64,000 nucleotides of DNA, from contig WBMV01008303.1 of NCBI GenBank assembly GCA_013396655.1, positions 962,914-1,026,913 of the forward strand, read 5' to 3'. A model generated the notes under the pieces. That model was given only the letters and a program-made list of their open reading frames with translations, was not told the origin of the DNA and searched no databases. This DNA is from Campylorhamphus procurvoides (taxonomy: Eukaryota > Chordata > Aves > Passeriformes > Dendrocolaptidae). This document shows, piece after piece, positions 22,261 through 35,430 of this stretch (positions within the stretch are counted from its first letter, which is position 1; every line of letters begins with the position of its first letter). The translations under genes and the position numbers were made by a program.

Positions 22261-24405
22261 AGCTGCTAACACATAAAAGCTGGGGGAAGGAGCTACAGCA
22301 TAAAAGCTGCATTTGCAGCTGGTTTGTACCACTAGAGCAGCTGAAGTGAACTCAGGAATCTGGCCTTGAGTTTGCAATTGATTTTATGACTTTGCCATGA
22401 GGGTGGGAACACAGGTGTGTGTGTGGGAGGAGACCTGGGGGGATCAGTCCTCCAGGCTCAACACCTTCGTGTCCCCAGAGCAGCCCCAACCAACATGCAG
22501 TGGCCTTGGCTTTGTGGTGTCCCACGGGTGGCCCTCACCTCGTCCATGTGGGCTGTGAATCACTGGAACCAGAGCATCACTCAGGGGTCACCTGGAGAGG
22601 AGTCTAAGGTAACATTAGCCCCAGTTCACAGCTGATATGCTGCTGGCTTAACGTGGTTGCACACGAGTAATTAGATACGAGAATATTTAATAATTTAGCC
22701 AAAGTATGACCCAGTTGCCTCAAGTACAACCTGTACCAAGCTTTGAGTTACAGCTATGGAAAATTTGTCTTCATTACCTTGTTGTTATCATCACTGGGGA
22801 CATGGAAAAAACTAAGACAAATTCCTGAAAGGACTTGATAATTAATAATCAATCTTTTCACATTTGCTTATAGACTTTCAGAAGATTCCTCCACCCATAG
22901 TCCTAAGGACTACGCTATGCTATATTTTCACATTAAAAAGACTATCAACTAAGATTTTAAATTAAATACTTCTAAATGCCCATAGTTTTGGTACAAGGGA
23001 TCACTACCTGTTGTAAAAGCTTTGTACTGAGCAGGTGAAGTCCATGCTGGGAACTACAGTGCCAAGATGATTTTTATTATTTATTATGTATTCATTATTT
23101 CTGTAAGTCACCACAAGCCTTCAGTCCCTGGTGCTAGAGGCAGGGCATACCAGTATGGCACAGTAAAAGAGATGGTCCTACTGACACCTATCAAACATCA
23201 GAGGCTTGTCTGAGCCAATTTTCTTGGGTCGTGGGAAAGACTGGGAAAAGCAGGTCCTTTTGCTTTAAACAAGTGAGGTGTGTATATATATAGAAACCTT
23301 GGAAAGTTGCCTCGAGTTTGCTGCATTGCAATTGCCATAACAATTGGATTATGATCCTTATTTATCCTCATTGACAAAGTAATTGAGTCTGGTCAGCTGG
23401 ATCCCTTCCCTCCTAAGGGACAACAGATGGGTGATGCAGCCCCAGGTCTCCTAGGAAAACAGGAGAGGTCCTGCTCTGGCTGCCATCCAGCAATCTCCAG
23501 GACCCTAGGACAGTTTGAACAATCCTGTTGATCCACCACTTGCCAAGTCCCTCTGACTGCAGAAATTACAGCTGTGAGCTGTTCTTCAGAAGAGGTGGCA
23601 GAACAGATGCAAAAATTATTCCCATGCACACCACAGAAGTGACACAGACCCATCCCGAAGGCGACACCCTTCTGTTGAGCTGGAGCAAACAAAAGGTCAG
23701 AGATGATGGCAGTCCCCACCTTTCAGTTAAGCCAGTGGTGTGGAATTCCCCTGACCATTGTAAAAGCTATTGAGATTTTCTAGACAAATGGCCAGGCAGA
23801 CAGGAAAGCTGTAGATGACAAATAGAAGAAATCTGCCACCAGACTCTGGATTTGCATGGGGAGCATCGGGAGGATGACAAGTTCTGGGGTGGCAGAAGCA
23901 GGGCAAGATTTGAAGAGTTCTAAGATTACTCTTAGAGAAGACTTGTTCTGCCATGGTTTAGGATACCTCAATATTTGACCAAAAAATCCAAAGCATGGGA
24001 AAAAATAACCAGGAAAAACAATGACAAATGCAATCAAGCAGTAATAGTCACAACAAAATCCAACAGACTCCTCCATGAAGTGTTATTCTATTACAGTATA
24101 ATCTATATAGCAAAGGAAGACAAGTGGGAGTGAGAAGATTCCTAAACCACCTCCACACATCTCAAAGCATCAAGATGCCATCAACAGCTAGTGTCAGGAC
24201 TGGAGAAATGAATAGCAAACAGGAAGGATTTGATGGGGAAATACACCAGGATCAAATGCAGGCTTGAGACTGTGGCTACCATAGCTGGATCCCCGAATAT
24301 CTGTTGGACAACAGCCATGTCTGAACAGGAGACAACTCGAGAACCAGAGGATGCTGAGGCAACCATTGCTGTGTTGCTCCTCTCTCTCCTGTTCCCAGCA
24401 CTGCA
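22261..24405. other. non-coding DNA, no gene recognised
   Basis: The stretch opens with two copies of CATAAAAGCTG (22273-22283 and 22300-22310); the second leads into a small AGCTGC-ATTT-GCAGCT stem. Short TG and TA runs occur near 22415 and 23280. An inverted octamer ATTTGCAT lies at 23850-23857. No exon or repeat family was recognised. Confidence 0.5.
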
Positions 24406-24410
24406 AACAG

Positions 24411-24727
24411 AATCACAGAATGGTTTGGGTTGGAAGGGACCTTACTGATCATCTTGTTCCAAACCCCTGCCATGGCCAAGAACACTTTCTACTAGACCAG
24501 ACTGCTCAGAGCTCTATCCAACCTGGATTTGAACACTTCTAGGGATGGGGCATCCACAGATTCTCTGGATAACCAGTGCCAGAGCTTCACCACCCTCACA
24601 GTAACAATTTTTTTTCTAATATCCAATCTAAGCTTACTCTCTTTAAGTTTGAAGCCGCTCCCTCTTGCCCTATCACTCCATGCTCCTGTAAATAGTCTCT
24701 CTCCAGCTTTCTTGCAGGCTCCCTTCC
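24411..24727 (-). mobile_element. CR1 LINE, short 5'-truncated 3' end
   Basis: The plus strand begins with AATCACAGAATGGTTTGGG and GGTTGGAAGGGACC, the hallmark inverted 3' terminus of bird CR1. It continues through CCATGGCCAAGAACAC, GGGATGGGGCATCCACAG, CACCCTCACAGTAACAA and CTCTCCAGCTTTCTTGCAGG. The minus-strand frame across 24492-24650 encodes the ORF2 C-terminus (KESKLRLDIRKKIVTVRVVK, then SVDAPSLEVFKSRLDRALS), which is still fairly intact. The copy is severely 5'-truncated at about 24727. It is the same type and orientation as the copy at 19.3 kb, and the fairly intact frame suggests it may be the better preserved of the two. Confidence 0.93.
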
Positions 24728-27700
24728 ATGAACACAAACTGCAACTGCAGTTCCATGTACGCTCAGCTCACAGGTGCAACATTCAGAGGACATCTGAGGA
24801 GAAGACAAACCTGCTGTAAGGGCTAAGGGTGAAACTAGGAGGAACTCTACACATTTAGAGGAGAACAGACCTGCAACAGACACATAAGACCATGGCAAAA
24901 CAGACAGAAAGAAAGTAATACGGTAAATATTCTACAGCACATACAAGCAGCCCCAGAGATATACCAGAACAAATAGAGAGGAAGAAATTACTACATATAG
25001 CTAACAGAGATCCACATTAGGAATGGTATTACAAGAAAGATTACCTCCGTCAAAGCCAGCCCCTGGAGACCTTCTTAGGCTAATGTTTGTCCTCAGCAGC
25101 TGCTGTTAAGGTCCTTAGGAAATAGGGACACCTTTTATTACAGCACCGATTTAACTTCTCTCTGGTCTTTCATGAGAAAAATAACTAAAACTGAGGCAGA
25201 GCACAAGAACTAGAAGCAGCTTGAGCCTTAGACCTCCATTTAGAAGCTTGGCAGGGGGAATATTTAAGTGAATTCACATGTGTGATTTCCCCAAGGTTTG
25301 CTGGATCTCCATGAAGAGGGCCATAATAGCACAAGAAGAAGCTGGAACTAGAAATCTGTCAAAATGTACTTTTCCATGAATACTTGCAAAGCAGTGCAAA
25401 GCCCTGTTGTGCCCAAAGTTTTTCTTTCCTTTCAGTTCAGGCTAATTTCTACCTATTAACTGCCAACTTCAAAACACGAATTACAAAACACTCTCAGTGT
25501 GCTTATTTTTCTTTTGGTTTCCTCTTAAAAAGAACCAGCAATGTGCAATTTGTCCCTAGATTTTTCTGTGGAGGGTGTTACTAACATGCATTGAATGTGA
25601 ATTTGGAAATCCTCACTGTGGGAGGGAAATCCATCAATACACTGCTACATCAGGAAGATGCACAGAGAGCAAGGACCTACCCAGGCTCCCAGAACAGGCT
25701 AAGACAGACAGGGCACAGATGTCCCACCCAGCTACTTTCTACCTGATCACAAAAGTCTTTCCTTCCTTCTGCCAGCACACCAGCTCAAGTTCATGCCCTG
25801 TCTGGACTAACTGAAGCTTCACAGATGTGCTGATCCAGAAATAAATTTTTTATTTGTCATTAAATCCCAAACCAAATGCCATGCAAGGAGAAAAAAGGTC
25901 AAAAATCAAGTGGGAGGTGTGACTCCTCTAGATGCAAGTGGCATACTTGGATAATGAACAGCCCAGAAAGCTCCACGACATTGTTATGCCATAGAAATGC
26001 TCAGATAAATGTTTCTGTCTCCTTCATTACAGGAATAACAGGAAAGTGACTGTGTGATTTTTCTCATCAGTCTACTGCAAAGATTGAAGCTGGCCACAGA
26101 GTTAAAACTGGGATGCTGAGGGCTGTTCAGATGACATGTTTTTTGTTCATTTCAGATTCAGGTCTGAGCACAAGTAATCTATACTGAACAGCAATGGTTT
26201 ATTATTCACTGCAGTTTTTTTCTGTATAATAATTTCCCTTGAAAAACAATTTTTGCTTTCTGGTGAAATATGTAGATGTGCACTATAACTATCACTTGCT
26301 CCCATAAAACAATAATCCAGCATGGAATGTAGAACTTGCAATTCAACAGCAACCTAAAAGTCTTTAAGGTTATTTGTTTTGGTTTGGGTTTCCTTTTTTA
26401 AAGTAGTCAATGAACCACTTCTAAATGAAACAAATCTTGTTAATGACAAACTCATATTGGAGAAAACCCAAATCTACTCCCCTGGATTTCAATAAGAACA
26501 TGACTCTATTTAGTGCACATCTCCGTAGTTTGCCCTTGTCCATTTTCAAAAGGATTCATGTCTGTTTGCCCCCTGGAAATGCTAAGAGCACATTTAAATG
26601 TAGGATGCACAGGTATTACCACCACTGATATCTATAGAACCAACAGTTTTGGTAAACCAACCCTCTGCCAAGGAATTGCTTTTTTTATCACACCGCTCAC
26701 CAGGGATTTTCATTCTGTTCATCACAGAGGTGCTGAACTACTTACCTGCTGGGTTCCCTTCCTCTGAGGCACAATAAAATACACCAGTGGAGAGAGGACT
26801 TCAGGGATTGTCAGACCTAACTAGATTCTTATTTGAGCTCTTCCTCCTGCTTTGTTTTGGACTTGGTGAAGCAGTTGCAGGAGATCCTGGGCACAGAGGG
26901 CTGCAACTGAGGCACCACAAGGAGCTCCCATGTATAGGACATTATGGTTTGCATGGAGCAATCCAGCTGCTGAGTGAGGAATTCAGCCTTGCACCAACAC
27001 ACACTTGAAAGTTATTTGCAGATGGATTTTCTACAGGCTTATTATTCCAAATCATACAGTGACCTGCTTTTACCATATACTTCAACTCATCCCTAATGCA
27101 GAGTACAGTTCTTGGATGCTCATGAGCTGAGTGCTGAGGCTTTGGAGATGCCCTCTGCAGTGTCATGAAAGACCATCTCTGCCACCAAGCTGAAGAAATC
27201 CAACAACCAGAAGCTGACACGTTGATGTTGCAAAAAAACCCAAACAAAATCAGCCAATGAACCCCCAAAAAAGCAAACCAAAACACCTCCATACTTCGTG
27301 GAGCAACCACAAGTGGATTCTGGTAAGATCAACCTGTAGCTTTATTCAGACAGGTGGAGCTTGTTCAAATAAGTGCATAGACAAACACAGTCAGTGTTAA
27401 CTGTGAAAGTGTTGGGGCACCAAAATTCAAGTATATGACTTCCCTCAGTTCGAGCACAGCACTGGCACTTGGGAGAAAGCTCATAGTCAAATAGAAATAC
27501 AGTATCTGCAGTAAAATACATACAAAATTACCTTGAAAGTAATTGGTTTTGGTATAAATGGTCTTCAAAGTTTTCTCTTGCATACAAGTCCCTTCCAAAA
27601 GAAGGAGAATAAATTTACTGCATGTGAATTTATTCAAAGCTAGTAGATTCAGTATAATGAAATCCTCCTAAGTAAATATCTGATAAAACAGCAAACGCTT

Positions 27701-30625
27701 AGCACTTGACCCCAGGAGCTGGGATTTCTTGACACATGGCTGTAATGCAAAGCAGCAGGAACCTCAGGACTGCTGGCACACAGGAGTCAAGCAAGGAAAA
27801 TCTCAGAGGGCTTGTCTCCAGGGAAGCACAGAGGGACCTGGGCAGCCCACACCTCGCTTCCAAACCCACTGAAACCACCAGTGCTGCAAGAGGAAGTCAT
27901 CTCCGTGGGGGACTCTGAGAGCCCCCTTACGCTCTATCCATGCTGTACCCTTCCTTTGCCACGGGCCATGAGACACCCTGCATGCATCTAAAATGAGGAT
28001 TTTTGCTGAGTTTCCCCCCAAACTTCTCTGTCCTGTTACCCCAGATGTGAGCAGCAGCACACTCTGACAGAGTCAGGTGCTCCTTGTGAGAACTTTAGTA
28101 GCCCATTTAATAAGAGACAAAAGAAGTTGCCATTCAGCTGCATCAAAATCTTCACTCCTGTGACACTTAAATCTTGTCTAGAGCATTGTCTCCATTGCCA
28201 GACACCCCACCAGCTCAGGGCTTGAAGGGTCTTGGTGTCCTGCAAGGCCATTCAGGGGGTTCCTTTGTCTGTAGGATGGGATTTCCTCTGCCACAGATCT
28301 TCCCACATCCCAGCTTCAAGGTGTTTTATGCTCATGTGACTGGTCATGCAGCAAACGCTGCAGGAGCCCTGCTGGTTGTGGGTGACAGCTGGGGTGGCAA
28401 ACCCTGCAGACACAGAAGGAACTGAGACCGAGGGCCAAACCTGTGGTCACCGCAGCCATCACACGTATGGCGTGTCACAGAAGACAAAGTGCAAAAGCTC
28501 TCTAAATTCATGTTATCTCTGCATACAGCATGTCACTTAATTGCCCAGAAAAGCCTCTTGGAGAAGCATATGGGAACTTTTGCCATGAAAAATGACACTG
28601 CTCAAAGTCTTTTCTAGCTAGAAACCACTCAACAGTATCTATCAGCAGTGACATCTGGGACGTAAGCTCCAAAGCAGTTAATTCACCCTTTTAGCTTGAG
28701 CCAGCTTCCTATAGACATTGATATCCAAAACAGGTAATTGTTATGCCAGAAAGCAGAATCATTAGAGGAGAAAAAAGGTAAAGAAGAAGCCTATGCAGTA
28801 ATTCTCCTACAGTACCCAGACCTGTCAAAGCTGCATTTAGGGTCACTGTTGACCCTCTCTTTGGCCTCCCACATCACTGGACTTTTAAGACAATGCTTTG
28901 ACAAGCTATTCATGACCAACCCCCAGGACAAGCCCCCAGCTAGGTCCCAAGGCAGGAAAACAAAGCCTTTGTGCACAACAGTGGGTACAAGTGCAGATCA
29001 CCTTTAGCTCTGAGCTCAGCTTCTCCGCTGCACTAATTAATTGCTGAAGGAGTTCTCTCGTCTCCGCGTGACGCAGAGCGAGCAGCCAGTCCCACTCCTC
29101 CACTGCCTGCCGCAGTCACATCGCTGCCCTGTCTCAAGGACCTCCCAGGGCTGGCCTCCCCATCTGTCCCTTTTACAGACTCCTCACACCCCTGAGTCGT
29201 CTCTGCAAGTGACAACTGAGCCAAACCACAGCAAGTCTTCAGGAGCAAGTGCTTCCTCTGCCCTCACTGTTTCCCCAGCTCTGTCACCCCAGAAATGAGC
29301 AGGAGCTTCAGTCCACGTGCAGAGTTTCTAAACACACCAACAGTCTTGGGATAAAGCTGCTGTTCTACGTCTCTGGCTGGCACTTGCAGCTATGGAGGAC
29401 ACACAAGGACCTCACGACCTTCTGCCTAACACACAGCTTCCCCCCTATACTTGTTTACTGAATTCTGTGTGTTCACCCCTACCATACCCATATAAATCTT
29501 GTGGTGATGGACAACACAAAATGAACCTGGCTAAACCCCAGAAATCTGTTTCAATAAGGCCCTGGAGGGGGTGTATAATTCCATTACATCATTTGTCTAT
29601 GAATCCTTTCCAATGGCTCCAGTACGCTTTCCAGTCCATGAGGCTCGGCCCTGAGACAAACCTCATCCTACAGGCTAAAAGTATATGACTTCCCCCTACT
29701 GACACCATTCCTGGAGATGCCCTCAGACAGCAAAAGACCCATAAAAAGATTCCACATCCCCACCACACAAGACACAGTCCAGAAATGTCACTTTACAGGC
29801 TGGCGAGTGGACACCCCACAGGAAACTAACCCCAGCCCTATTTTGTGACTGCAGCTGGGCAGTAACTAGCTTTTGTTTAAAAACTGCTCCCCTCGTTCCC
29901 CAGTCTCACCTTCAGAGCTGTGTGAAGAACACCGCTGGTTGTTTTTTAAAGGTGAACCAACCCTAATTCAAACTTGATGACAATTACTTAATGACTTTCA
30001 CCAGCAGCTCTGCACAAGCCAGTGGCCAGCTGAAGGGCACCCACACTGCCATAGGCACAGTCAGGCTGGGGACACACCTGTCACATGCACAGGGATCCTC
30101 TTCTGCCATAAAGAGTGGTTGTAACTTGCACCGGGTATCAGCATATGTTTTAGAAATGAATCAGACTGTAAGCAATATGTTAGGAAGACAAGCCAGACTC
30201 GTGGAAGAGTGGGGCTGGGAGATGGTTTCTGCTAGCAGAGTGCTTTCAGTTTGACGTTTGCATTGAAGTTGTTATGCCTACAGCTGTGATGAAAAGTCCT
30301 TCCTTAATACTGCAATGCAATTGCAGGAGAAGCCTGATTCCTTATTGAGTTGTGTGAGCAGAGAGGTCAAGTCTGGAAGTGCTAAAAAACTGCAATTCCC
30401 TACCCTCCTGTGGGATTCTGCAGGTCAAGGTGGAAGTACAATGGCAAGTACGATTGCCCTGATGCTGGGTTTGCTCTGTGGGTAAACAGAGACCATCTAC
30501 TCCCTGGGCTGTCATTCTGGCATCTTTCATGACCAATAAACTCTATTCTAAAAGAAAAAGGAGGTTTTATTAGATAGTCAGTGGACAATCCAAATGTCAG
30601 AGTGAAAAATCCAGAGCAAGGTTAA
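24728..30625. other. non-coding DNA, no gene recognised
   Basis: Mixed unique-looking sequence is AT-rich around 25400-27650 and more GC-rich around 27800-29300. No transposon, RNA gene or exon was recognised. The frames at 26942-27310 (minus) and 28738-29007 (plus) are short and lack known motifs. A faint CR1-tail-like CAAGTCCCTTCCAA at 27586-27599 lacks the rest of an element. Confidence 0.45.
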
Positions 30626-30629
30626 GGAC

Positions 30630-30643
30630 TTTTTTTTTTTTTT
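30630..30643 (+). repeat. poly(T) run
   Basis: There are fourteen consecutive T residues. A minus-strand retrotransposed poly(A) tail would look like this, but the DNA to the right (30644-30800) shows no recognisable element or processed gene copy. Confidence 0.8.
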
Positions 30644-33600
30644 AATACAGCTGCACTGAAGGTGAGTGAACACCAGAACGTTTTGATTTCCTGCCTGGTT
30701 TCAATAAATGTTGCACTCCCAGGCACCCAAGGGACTGCTGTGGTTTGTCAAAACCAATTAATTTTCTTCCACAGAATGCTTCAGGCACCTCAAAATGTCG
30801 TTCAAGAGCTAGCACACATCTAAGGAGGAGGGAAAGCTGGCAATCAACTCCTGCACGGGTTCTGCATCAGCAGCACAGCCCTCCAAACTCACACCAACAG
30901 CAGAGGCAGGGAGAGAAGGATGGCTTATCCCTTTGGTCATGGAGGGAGCTGAGGGCAGAGCCAACGAGGAAATGCCATGTGTTATAGACCCTATGAATAT
31001 AAACAAGAAGCTGACACTTTCGAAACGTGCCAGAAATAAGTTTCCTGAGGGGGAATTCAAAGCTGAAAGTTTCTCTCTCTCACTTGCATTTCCTAGGATT
31101 CACTGCTCAGTGCTAATAGATGTAGTAATGAGCCAAAAGTGACAAAGTGAACAGTTGTTATTAAGGAAGACATTTGGAAAATAAGCCCTGGAGCTGGGAT
31201 TCACAGGTTCCCTCCCCAACCCTCCATCAGACTCACTGTGCAGAACAAGGATTCCCTCACCAAAGCCTCAGTTTACCTACTTAGAGACAATCTGCAATGC
31301 TTTCCCTCTCTCCAGCATTGAGATGTGAGAGCAAACTTGTTTCCAAGTAATTTTAATAATCAGCCATGAAATGCACTAGAAGCAAGCACAGTATTACCAT
31401 GCTAGGATTTCTTTTTCACTGAACACCAAGTCACAGAGTTTAAGAACACATTGGAGCTATCATTTGTACTCAGAATTGCACATATACAGTACTGATGGTA
31501 CAAACATTCCAGGTACACACCTCATGGCAAATTATTACCACTGCATGTTAGATAGCCACCCTTTCCCCTTTACAAAAGGCAGGGATGGAAATGGATGTTT
31601 TTCTTGCATGCCAGCCCTCTGCAAAAGGGGCAGAAGACAAAAGATAAGCTGAATTTTAAATAATTTGATTCCTGTGGAGTCACAGGCAAATCCTGCTAGA
31701 GCAGGGAACAGCAACAGCTGATGTTCCCAGAAAACACTACAGTAAGGCCCAGCCTACTCACAATGCCCAAGGGAACAGGGACCCAAGACTCCTTTGAAGG
31801 TCCCACATCCCTAATCTAAGTCTAGTGTCATCCCTCCTGGACCCCTAACAAAAACAGAAACAAACAACTTCCAAAATTAAAAATGGCAGCATGCTGAGCA
31901 GTGAAGTGGCTTTACAGTGTAACAAATCCTAGAAGAACAAGGAGTAAATCCACCTTTCTTTCTTTTTCTGTTCACCAACCATGGTATCTTCAATAACCTA
32001 CTTGTTTTTAAAAGTAATCCAACATTTACCATTACAATCTTCTTTGCTCCTCATGTCACATAAACCCCCTGCTGCCTCCTTATCCTCTATTTACCTGGCC
32101 TTACAGTCACAGCAGGGAGCTCCCTGCCTCCTGGCTGCAAGCAAAGGCTTTGCTTGGGCATCCAACAGATGAGAACTAATGCCACTGCCTAAACAATCCC
32201 TAGAGTGGCTCCTGATACATACAGACATCTACATCCTGCCACCCGTCCAAGCCACATCGCCCAGGCATTTCAGGAAGTGCCCTGACAGAAATAGCCATGC
32301 CTCTCATTCACAGCATCTCTTCGCATCAGTAAATCTCATGTTTCATTCAGGCAGGATTCTTCTCAGTGCTCTTACTTACTATTTAATATTTATGCTATAG
32401 TCAGTGTCCAAAAACCATGACACTATTGGTTATAGTAGGTGCTGAACAAACACATACTAAATCTGTCTTGGAAGCTTACAGGTGTGAAAGGTCAGTTAGA
32501 AAAGAGAGAAAAGTCAATAAAATCTGAAGCCCAGGGAAGAACTGAATCACAAGTATCAGGCACAAATATAAATCTAAAAAAATGAAACAGAAATCCTCCA
32601 AAACATCTCAAAGAGGAGACGCTTCACATATGTCAGTTGGCATTGATCTGCCCAAGAGCAACAGAAGAGAGAGGAGAATCCATAACCATTAGCATCACCT
32701 TTCTGCTACATTTCCTCCTTAGCCTGTTCACTTCTCCCTTCATTCCCCCCTGCTCTGGACATGACCTCTCAAACGATAAGAAAGGCTGGATTATCTCTAA
32801 AACACAAAAGAATGTGGTTTTTCAAGCTCATGGTATGCAGCATTGCCAAAGTAAGATGCAAAGGATTCAAGTGCTGGAAAGTTACATATCCCCGATGGTT
32901 ACCAAGATGTGGAATCTCCCAAGAGGCAATTTCTCCAAAAAGCAGAGACAGCTCTTTCAATAAAGCAGCAGCAAACTACAGCTTTAACCACAGCACAAGT
33001 CCTCAGACTTCAGGCAAAGCTCTCCAGTGCTGAAGCCCAGTTGATCTGCTCATGAGGAACACGAGGCTGAGCTAATATCAGACTCCACTCTCTCCCCCTC
33101 CCTTACAATAATATCTTAACTCTAAATAATTAAAAGCAAGTAAGTACCTATAAAACCAGCAGAATCATTGCAGGCCAGTAGGTCAGCATGGCTGGGTATT
33201 TGAAATAAGGGCCCATTCAAGTTACTCGTTTCAGATGTCAAAGGTGAGCTGCTGTAATGAGGAACGATAAATACGCTCACTTAACATGCAAGCTGCCCGC
33301 TGCAATTTCCCAGGCTGGAGGCACACTGGAACACAACCACCACAACTGTGCCCTTGAGAAGTCATCTCCCCCATGGTCTCCCCAACTTCCAAAGCCCTCC
33401 TGCATTTCTACATACAGAACAAAAGACATGATACATCTTATTGCTTCCTCCAGGTAGCTAATGACAGTTTCCTTCTTTAAAGCTTTCAGTAGAACTGCAT
33501 ATTCCAGTGCTTACAGTTGCAGGATCCTCTACAGTCGAGGATCTGGAAGTAATGGATCCACAAGAAGCCCAGGATTCAGTAGTCTTCAATACGTAGCATT

Positions 33601-35170
33601 TGCTTGACAACCTCTAAGGAAGAGAAATGCAAACTCCCCAGCCTGCAGCATTTCAAGCTGAAGGGGAACTTAAGAGCATATAAATAATATTTAAAATCTT
33701 AGAAAGGGAAAAATATGAAACTATGATGGAATGCAGATACACATTTTCTATGCTCTGTATCTTGATCAGTGATAGAGTTGCATTTTTGGTTATCAGCTCT
33801 GCTCACAGGAGACTGAATTCCAGGCTACATCAATTCCCCTGTGGATGTAAAGGAAAAGAACCATCTGGAGAGAATAATAAAACAATTAACTTTCCATTAC
33901 AGAATAATCTATGTATGTTTTTAAGAAGGCAAACTTTAATGATCTCCACCTAATTATTCATCCCGCATTCTGGCAGGGTTGGTTTGGATTTTGCCTTGCT
34001 TTGTTTTCAAATGCAGCCTGAAGGTAACGACTTAAGCTGGAGTGAATGCAGGGACCACACACAGGTTTCCTCAGTCAAGGGCAGGACAACCTGGATGAGG
34101 GAGGCTTCCAGAAACATCAGCCAAGGTCCCATCATTCCCATGGATTCATATGGCTGTGTAATGGCAACAGCATCAATTCTAAGAGTTTCATTGAATATTT
34201 ATGAGGATTTTACAAACATGATTGTTGACTGGCTTGGTACATCGGCTACATTTTTGGATACGAAGCGCAGAGCAGCACACTCAGGAGCTGCACACACCTG
34301 AACATCAGGCTGTGGAATGCTGGGCTCATTTAACTTGTCACTGATGGTAATATAAATCAGAAATGGCTCCATAAAACTCAACAACAATCCCCTCTGATTT
34401 TGAAAACTCACCAACTGGCTGCAAGTGTGTTATCTTTACAAAGTAATTCTGTAAAGTGAAAAGGTTCAAAGCAAGGGCTTTAAGGACTATTACTCTGCCT
34501 GTTACCCATATAAACACACCCCCCTCTAAGGACCCACGGTCTGTACCCTTGATGGAGAACAGCACCACGTGTTGGTTCTGCAGATCTGCTCAGCTTAACC
34601 ACCTGCCTCAGTTTCCCAGTGGATTATCCTAATGAGCTGGTTAAGTGTGCACGCCTGCACTTCGCTCCAGTTTACGCAGTGCTTTCCAGCCAAGGCTCTC
34701 AAACATTTGGAAAGGACCAAATATAGTTTAAGCTAAAATTAACTGGAACATAAATACCAGAATTAAACCACTCCTTTAGAAAACCTACCTGGGGCTCTGG
34801 ACTTTCCAGCATGAGAACTCACATGCTGGTAAACAGTGAGACAGTGCTCAGGCAATTTTTTGCTACTATTTATTGACCAACTGATTGAGATCAGGCTCTG
34901 TGACAGTGCAGGCACGTTTATCCCTCTCCCCCATAAGCTGCTAAGTTTTATGATCTGAAAAAGTAATTTTAAAAACCCCATAATCCTGGCACACAAACCC
35001 GTCACACCTGAGTCCTGCTGGAAAAATCCCTGCCTCAGCTTTCAAATGTTGCAGAACATTTTCATTCACAGCTTCTGCATAAACGGAGCAAGTTTTGAGT
35101 CTAAAAGTCTAAGGCATTTTAGCCTCTAAGACTTCTAGCTTGCTCTTCCCCTAGAACTGTAAAAGCCCAT
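30644..35170. other. non-coding DNA, no gene recognised
   Basis: The sequence is mostly AT-moderate and unique-looking. A CTCAGTTTCCC phrase with CCTAATGAGC downstream (34606-34640) and CCTCAGTTTACC near 31265 faintly recall the MIR 3' half but are too short. The plus-strand frame 33984-34301 has no domain. Nothing is called. Confidence 0.45.
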
Positions 35171-35180
35171 TTCCTCCACT

Positions 35181-35200
35181 AAATATATATATATATATGT
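35181..35200 (+). repeat. (AT)n microsatellite
   Basis: About nine AT dinucleotide units run from 35182 and end in GT. It is a short perfect simple repeat and a likely length-variable marker. Confidence 0.85.
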
Positions 35201-35374
35201 ACAGAGATACAGCCACATCCATAGGTACATGCACACCCTGATCTCTCAAAGCAGGGCCCCTGCATCTGCCAACAGGCTGCACACTGCATGGGCACAATGG
35301 CTCTGGTGCAGGATCTGCACCACCCACTGGAAAGGATTTAGTGAGGGGTGCTAACGTCACACACTGAGCAGCCA

Positions 35375-35430
35375 CATACAGCTATAAATTATTCATACAC
35401 ATTACTCTAATTATGCAAATGTACTAAAAG
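35375..35430 (+). promoter_or_regulatory. composite homeodomain/octamer motif
   Basis: CTATAAATTATTCATACAC is followed by CTAATTATGCAAATGT, which joins a TAATTA homeodomain core to an exact octamer ATGCAAAT at 35413-35420. POU factors with homeodomain partners bind such composites. Function is inferred from the motif alone. Confidence 0.25.

Noticed and set aside
30630..30800. Processed pseudogene ending in the poly(T) run
   Set aside because: No frame or recognisable transcript sequence adjoins the run on the expected side.
31255..31300. MIR-like CCTCAGTTTACC phrase
   Set aside because: A single short block; the expected flanking blocks are missing.
34595..34645. MIR-like CTCAGTTTCCC phrase
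   Set aside because: Resemblance limited to about 12 bases plus a weak downstream match.
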